DNA of 64,000 bases from Tremella fuciformis (lineage: Eukaryota > Basidiomycota > Tremellomycetes > Tremellales > Tremellaceae): NCBI GenBank assembly GCA_032768795.1, contig CP136492.1:1674001-1738000 (forward strand), written 5' to 3'. Made by a program: the position numbers and the translations under genes. Positions 58,474 through 64,000 of this stretch are shown one piece after another. Numbering within the stretch: position 1 is the stretch's first letter; each line of letters begins with the position of its first letter. Below the pieces are notes generated by a model. It was given only the letters and a program-made list of their open reading frames with translations. It was not told where the DNA came from and did not search any database.

Positions 58474-61400
58474 ATGCGCTTAGAGGGTCTTCTGTCACCT
58501 GTCGTTCAACCGCGACGCGAAGACATGGAAGTCGACCAGCCTCAAAACGAGGCTCAGCCTCCAGTCGACACTGGCGCTGGCACAGAAGTCGACCCCTCGC
58601 ACCTGGCTGCTCAACCCGATGTGACAGCAGTAACAACTGTCCTCTCTACTTCGACCACCACCGAGATCTCCGTTGAGGCGCCGGTGGTCCCGGCAGCCCC
58701 GGTGGAGGATCAAGCAATGGAGGTGGACGGCCCAGAAATACCATCCGCGGCACCTGCTCCAGTGGCAGAGCAGCAAACTGTCGACGTGCTTCAGGCGGTG
58801 CAGGCTCTCACCGAGGAGCTGGCAGAGCCGACTGGTCAACAGAATGTGTCGTCTCCCTCGCGGACGTCCACACTTGTCGACAGTGCAGCTGTCGAAGTCA
58901 GTAGCAGTCCAAAACTTCCCTCGGTAGTGGAGGAAAACGCGCCTTTGGAGGTCCACGCTGTCGTGGAGATACAACAGCAACAGACCACAACAGTGGAAGC
59001 GCCTGCGACAGAGGAGACCTTGGCAACAAGTCAGCCACCGGTCCCTCCTGTGGAAGAGCTCGACGATTTCGTCGATCGGGAGAAAGCTTCGACTCCCTCC
59101 TTGGTACTCGCTCCCACCACGGACCGAACGGGTTACATATACGACCCTCTTATGATGCTGCATGCCCCTGATGGGTATACTCCCACCAGTCACCTCGAGA
59201 ATTCGGGCGATAACCATCCTGAGGAGCCTATGCGTATCAAGCGAATCTTTTCTCGGCTTTCCGAACAGGGCTTGATACGCCGAATGAAAAAGCTCGACTT
59301 TCAGCCAGTCACGTTTGAGCAAGTCGCTCTGGTGCACACGGAAGATCAGTGGAACAAAGTGTCCGGGACCGAGTGCAAGTTTTTCTCATGATGATGGGAG
59401 GACGTAAGCTAACCGACAGTCCTGACTGATCAGTACATCCACGACAGCCGGCACTACTATGAGCAGCTCTCGCTATATGTCTGTCGTCAGACCGCCCACT
59501 GCGCGCGTCTATCCTGCGGCGGCGTGATCCAAGCGTGCATCTCCGTTTGCAAAGGAGAGGTCCGGAACGCCTTTGCTATCGTTCGTCCGCCTGGTCACCA
59601 CGCAGAACCGGACGAACACATGGGGTTCTGTTTCTACAACAACGTGGCGGTGGCAGCGCGCGAAGTACAGCGGTTGGGTCTGGCAAAGAAGGTATTGATT
59701 TTAGACTGGTAAGCTGCAAAGATTCCTGGTGCTGGCAGCTGACTCGCAGGGACGTGCATCACGGCAATGGCACTCAAAGGGCATTCTGGGACGATCCCGA
59801 CGTTCTCTATATGTCCATACACCGTCATGACGGCGGCCAGTTCTACCCAACTTCCGACTTTGGGGCGCTCGACATGGTAGGCAGCGGACCTGGAGAGGGC
59901 AAATCAGTCAACATCCCTTGGCCCGGAGCAGGTTTCGGTGATGGTGACTACATCTACGCTTTCCAGAAGATCATCATGCCAATTGCCTACGAATTTTCCC
60001 CTGATCTTGTCATCAGTCAGTTTCGATTGGGACTCTTTGTTTCTCGCTTATCTGTAGTCTCTGCTGGATTTGACGCGGCTAAAGGCGACCAACTAGGTGG
60101 CTGCGAGGTCACACCGGCAGCGTACGGTCACATGACGCACATGCTCTGTGCCCTGGCAGGAGGGAAGGTTGTAGTTGCTCTAGAGGTGTGTACCGATCTC
60201 ATTCGTAGGGCCCAGCTGATCAGAAGGGCGGGTACAACCTTACCGCCATCTCCGACTCGTCCTTGGCCGTTGCACAAGTGCTTCTGGGACACACACCTCC
60301 AGATCTTGAGCCGCTAGAGGCTTCGGAAGTTGCGACCGAGGTCATGCATCAGGTGGCAAAGGTGCAGTCGAAGTATTGGAAGTCAATCGACGTGAAAGCT
60401 TGTGAGCCCCCAGAAGGTCAGTCCTCGAGAGATCCTCTCCTTCAGCTGTTTACTGAGTCGCAGTCGCTGCAATGGACGATGCTGCTCCTGTCGTATCAAT
60501 CTCAGACCTTCTGAAGGCTTATCGCGCCCGCCATCTGTACACGAAACACGACTTGTACCAAATCCCCTTGGCAAGTCAGGCGCTTGAAGAGGCTTTCGGT
60601 GGACAAATCATCTGCAAGTCAGTGGTTCTCATGACGTTGCACTTAGCATCACTGATACTCTAGCGAGGAGGTGTATGACGCGGGACCGCACTCCACCCTA
60701 GTAGTCTTCGTCCATGACTTGTAGGTTCTTTCTCGTACTGTGCAGAAGGCAAGCCAATGCTCCAGCGGCAACCTTCGCGTGGAGACGGATGGAGTCCAAA
60801 GTACGAATGTGCACTTGACTAACTCATATTTGGTAAGAGCGGCCGCCTTTCAGGCACTCCTTTGCTCACATCACAGCTGGATACAAGTGACCTCATCGTC
60901 AACTGGGTCCGAGCGTCTGGGTACAACCTGATCGATGTCAATGTTCTGAAACAGCTACCGACCGAGTTTGCAAGAGTAAGATATCAGGCTTATCGGGAGC
61001 TGTGCTAACGAGCAGACATCAACCATTGTGGCAAAAGGCGCGCCAAAGCTCGAAGGACAGCTCATTCGGTATATCTGGGACAATTATATTGAGTAAGCTG
61101 ACCTTGCGTTTCACGTCCAACACGGCTGATGTCAGATTGTCCGAGGCGGAAAATGTAGTGCTTGTCGGACATGGAACGGGTTGCTCGGTTGTCATGGAGC
61201 TGATCAACCATAGAGGTGCGATCATACCAGACGTTTCGCGCACAGCTGATGAAGGCAGAGGTCAACCGAAAGGTCAAGGCGGTTGTGCAGGTCGCCGGTA
61301 TGCACTCGATGGTGCGGATCGACCCGACCAATGAGTCGCGTCGGGAATGGTTCAAAGCGAGGAACAGGATCTACGTTCCAGCGCAACATCCCATTCTGCA

Positions 61401-61671
61401 AGACGACAGGGCCAAGCGGCGGCTCGGCGGGCAGATTTTCACCTCTGGTAGGCCGGATGTGCCCCACGCTCGACGTAGGCTGACATGGACAGATAAAGCC
61501 AAGGTCGTCGATGTGCTTAACGAGGTGTTCCCGCAGATCAAGACGTTCATCGACGCTCGTCTGACCGAGGCGCAGATCCCCGTTGCTTCATTGGCGAACG
61601 GGCACATGGCCAGTGAGGTCAACGGCGTGAACGGATCGCCCATGCCTCCGGCCGCGACCATCGTCGCTTAG
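58474..61671 (+). CDS. HDA1: Class II histone deacetylase (Hda1/Clr3-like) with Arb2 domain
   Basis: Zn-dependent histone deacetylase of the Hda1/Clr3 class, acting in transcriptional repression and heterochromatin. The N-terminal 190 residues are Val/Pro/Thr/Glu-rich and disordered. The catalytic domain starts near [17 protein letters not shown]. Active-site blocks: [19 protein letters not shown] (His pair), ILDW followed after an intron by [13 protein letters not shown] (Asp and His zinc/charge relay), and [14 protein letters not shown] (second zinc Asp). GGYNL follows the intron near 60186. The C-terminal third matches the Arb2 domain: [50 protein letters not shown] and [14 protein letters not shown]. 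Ends at 61671. Splicing around 59350-59433 is uncertain. The catalytic residues look complete. Confidence 0.92.
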
Positions 61672-61832
61672 CCGCTTGACCGGATCGAAGAGTGAGAAAA
61701 TTGCGACCAGAGAGAGATATTGTAAGCATGTGCCGCTAGGGCTAGAGGACATTGATGTTGTACATGACATGCACGCGCACGGGAATACCCCAAAGGTATC
61801 TGTATCTGTAGGTCGGCCTGAAAATCCCGAAA

Positions 61833-63821
61833 TCACACAAACGACCGCGGCGGCAGATCAGGCAAGGGTATCATCGGCCCCTCCGAACCCCCGCTGAACA
61901 CGCGCCCCCGCCCGCCCCCTCCAAGGCGCTTCAGGCTCTCGCCAAGGTCCATAAGCCCTTGCGAGAGCCCAGCGTGCCCCGGCACCTGCTGCACCGACGC
62001 GGAGAATCCCAATCCCAGCGCCATCGACGGCGCCTCGGCCTCCGCTTCCCCGCCGTCGCCATTACCATCGCCGTCGACTCCGTCGTCGTTCAGCCCCAGC
62101 TCTTCGTGCAGGCTGAGGGCGCGCTTTCCCCCGGGCGTCTGGCACCGCCCGCGAATCCGCATCGACCGGTCCGTCCCGCTTCCGCTTCCGCGGTCGAGCG
62201 ACCCGAGCGGCGTGAGGGGCGTGCCGAGTGCGGGCGAGCATGGGGACAGTGATGGGTGCGGGGAGAAGGCGACGCTGCGCGCGCGCTGTAGCCCGCCGCC
62301 GCCGCCCACGACGTCGCACGCCAGGCCCGCAGGTGTAGAGAGGCCGTTCTCGGCGATTGTGATGAGGGTCCCTCTTGCTCCCAAATCGCCCAGGACGCAC
62401 ATCCCCACAGCGCCGCCGCTGGGCAGCGTGGGGCTGTCGGTGTTGGACAGAGAGGGCGACCACGCTGCGGCGCTTCCGCCGCCGCTACCGTGCACCCCGA
62501 GTGGGTCGTACGGGCCCATACTGAATCCTTGGGCCTCCTGGCCAATGGTGGGCGTGGGGAACGCCGCCAATGACGGCGGGGGCGGACTCGTACTGCCGTC
62601 CGCGCCGACCAGGCGGATACTCCGCGCGGTCTTGGGCCGAATCCGAGAGACCGACCCCGTCGAATGGGCAGCGCGCATGCCGACACCCGCGCCGGGTCGA
62701 AAGGCGCCCGAGGTCCCTGGCCGACCGGGTGAGCGGAGAAGAGAAGAGGTAGAGGGCGATTTGAGCCGCGCAGCGGACGTGGACGGCCTGCGGAGGGGTG
62801 TCGAGTAAAGGTCGGTCAGGTGTCCTTCGGAACAGGACGTGTGCCCGCGCGCTCCGCCCCGGCCGCGCACGCGAGCGGCAGATACGGACGCGGAGAGGGA
62901 TCCGACGCGGGCGATGGCGCGTGTGAGGCTGGACCGGCGGGTGGTCTGGTCTGGCCCAGACTTGACCTCTGCTTCGCCTTCGACAGCGACGCTTGCGGTG
63001 GCGAACCGCACGCACGAGCTGGCCGGCGTGGACGCCGCGACCGAGGGCGAGTTACCGGGCGTGGACTTGCCGGGACTGGGCGTGGCGCATATCTGCAGTA
63101 TGGCCCCGCTGAGACTGGTGCTGCTGAACAGAGACGGTGTTTCGGGCGTGTCGGCCATCTTTTCCTCCACATCGTCGTCCTCCGCAGGATTGGATGACTT
63201 GGGCGACTCTGTTTCTGATGATTTCGGAGGTAGAGGAGGTAGTGGCAGCGCCTTGTCATGTGCCTTTGGGTGAGGAGGGGTATTGGGAACGAGCGCCTCG
63301 CACTCGAGCGCAAAGTCTTGTCTCAGGTGCAGCTTGAGCGACAAGCGTTGTGTCTCCCCGCTATGCTCGTCTTTGGGCGGCACGCGAGGCGGAGCTGCGA
63401 TGGTCACTTGAAGCGCCTGGGCGAGGCTCAGCTCGCCCAGCTCGATCGTGCCGTCTGCTCGGCCCGTCATTGTCTTCTGTCCATGCCCCTGGCCAAAGTA
63501 CTTCTCATCCTTGGCCATGCCCAGGCCTGTCCCGAATGACGCCGGGCTCGCGCGGCCCTCCACATCGATGGACCGCGGTCGAGTGCGCGAGGCCCGACGC
63601 CGGCGGTGGTGGTAGTGCCACAGGCCGCCGAGGGCCAGGAGGACGATCGTCCCGAGTATAGCGACGACTACGCCGATAGTCACGCGGGATGGGCCGGAGA
63701 TGGGTGCCGTCTCGTCCCCGCTGTACGATGCGGCTGGGTCTGCTGAGAGGTGGGACTGGTTGGAGGCGTGTTGAGGCGAGGCGGGCTCGAGGGGCGCGCC
63801 ATAGGGGACGAGGAGGGGCAT
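61833..63821 (-). CDS. Single-pass membrane protein with long disordered cytosolic tail
   Basis: 662 residues in one open frame, start at 63821 (MPLLVPYGAPLEP). A short Ser/Pro-rich N terminus is followed by one strong hydrophobic helix (VTIGVVVAILGTIVLLALGG, residues about 47-67) and then a basic stop-transfer HYHHRRRRASRTR. The remaining 580 residues are Ser/Pro/Gly-rich, with SPGRPGTSG-like stretches and no recognised domain. No cleavable signal peptide is visible, so an upstream exon beyond 63841 supplying a signal or ectodomain is possible. The layout recalls fungal single-pass wall-sensor or polarity proteins, but no family is claimed. Convergent with the HDAC gene, 161 bases apart. Confidence 0.65.
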   Translation of the reverse strand: MPLLVPYGAPLEPASPQHASNQSHLSADPAASYSGDETAPISGPSRVTIGVVVAILGTIVLLALGGLWHYHHRRRRASRTRPRSIDVEGRASPASFGTGLGMAKDEKYFGQGHGQKTMTGRADGTIELGELSLAQALQVTIAAPPRVPPKDEHSGETQRLSLKLHLRQDFALECEALVPNTPPHPKAHDKALPLPPLPPKSSETESPKSSNPAEDDDVEEKMADTPETPSLFSSTSLSGAILQICATPSPGKSTPGNSPSVAASTPASSCVRFATASVAVEGEAEVKSGPDQTTRRSSLTRAIARVGSLSASVSAARVRGRGGARGHTSCSEGHLTDLYSTPLRRPSTSAARLKSPSTSSLLRSPGRPGTSGAFRPGAGVGMRAAHSTGSVSRIRPKTARSIRLVGADGSTSPPPPSLAAFPTPTIGQEAQGFSMGPYDPLGVHGSGGGSAAAWSPSLSNTDSPTLPSGGAVGMCVLGDLGARGTLITIAENGLSTPAGLACDVVGGGGGLQRARSVAFSPHPSLSPCSPALGTPLTPLGSLDRGSGSGTDRSMRIRGRCQTPGGKRALSLHEELGLNDDGVDGDGNGDGGEAEAEAPSMALGLGFSASVQQVPGHAGLSQGLMDLGESLKRLGGGGRGRVFSGGSEGPMIPLPDLPPRSFV

Positions 63822-64000
63822 CGCGCGTTGGTCAGAGCGGCTTCACAGTCTGTACGAGGTTGTTGGGACTGGTATTCAGCGGACTGATCAGACGCGGATA
63901 GAGGTGCTGACCGGTGATAGGCCTCTTGTCGACCGCTTGAGAGGTGATTGGGTCAGGCTCGTCAGTACTCGCTTGACTGCATACTCGCTTTAAGCTGCGT
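63822..64000. other. Right edge, upstream of the membrane protein
   Basis: 179 bases running off the window. Promoter or a further 5' exon of the membrane protein gene. Nothing else seen. Confidence 0.3.

Noticed and set aside
58495..59337. 280-codon minus-strand frame
   Set aside because: Antisense to the low-complexity N-terminal exon of the HDAC gene; no family resemblance.
1..64000. tRNA, rRNA, CRISPR array or centromere-like repeats
   Set aside because: Looked for but none recognised; a tRNAscan/Infernal run would be decisive for small RNA genes.

Overview
The window looks like nuclear DNA of a basidiomycete yeast, most likely a tremellomycete (relatives of Cryptococcus, Kwoniella and Trichosporon). 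The basis is gene-dense, GC-rich sequence; genes cut by many introns of about 35-60 bases with GTGAGT-like donors and GCTGAC/GCTAAC-like branch points just before the acceptor; a Dhh1/Vad1-type DEAD-box gene; and a Clr3-type deacetylase with an Arb2 tail. Genus and species cannot be fixed by eye. No rRNA, tRNA or CRISPR array was seen.

Layout. 1-5.3 kb: myosin II heavy chain (minus, tail runs off the left edge), divergent from DHH1 (6.0-7.8 kb). 8.7-17.3 kb: a two-finger CCCH gene split by a Helitron of about 6.4 kb that carries a Rep-helicase gene and a small two-exon gene on the opposite strand. 17.9-20.1 kb: membrane-anchored type B carboxylesterase. 20.2-23.2 kb: cytosine-5 DNA methyltransferase with BAH-like regions (minus). 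23.5-29.3 kb: small tail-anchored protein, polyol dehydrogenase, mitochondrial Phe-tRNA synthetase, and a 3-hydroxyisobutyrate dehydrogenase-like enzyme. 29.6-34.2 kb: RNA-dependent RNA polymerase of RNA silencing. 34.5-39.1 kb: REEP/HVA22-like membrane protein and a RhoGAP. 39.9-47.0 kb: sparse region with five minus-strand genes of one unrecognised protein family (six domain copies). 47.4-51.8 kb: synaptojanin-type phosphoinositide phosphatase. 52.2-63.8 kb: COG1237-like metallo-beta-lactamase protein, CARM1-type arginine methyltransferase, endonuclease/exonuclease/phosphatase protein, PRA1 protein, class II histone deacetylase, and a single-pass membrane protein.

How the parts relate. There are no operons; genes are mostly in divergent or convergent pairs. 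One theme stands out: genome-defence and silencing genes (C5 methyltransferase, RdRP, Clr3-like HDAC) lie within about 40 kb, next to a transposon-disrupted gene. Whether that is more than chance cannot be judged here. The most novel material is the tandem array at 39.9-47.0 kb and the accessory gene inside the Helitron. Gene ends are mostly firm. Exon borders come from reading splice signals against family conservation, so some, notably the 5' ends of the RdRP and Rep-helicase genes and the Helitron termini, are approximate.
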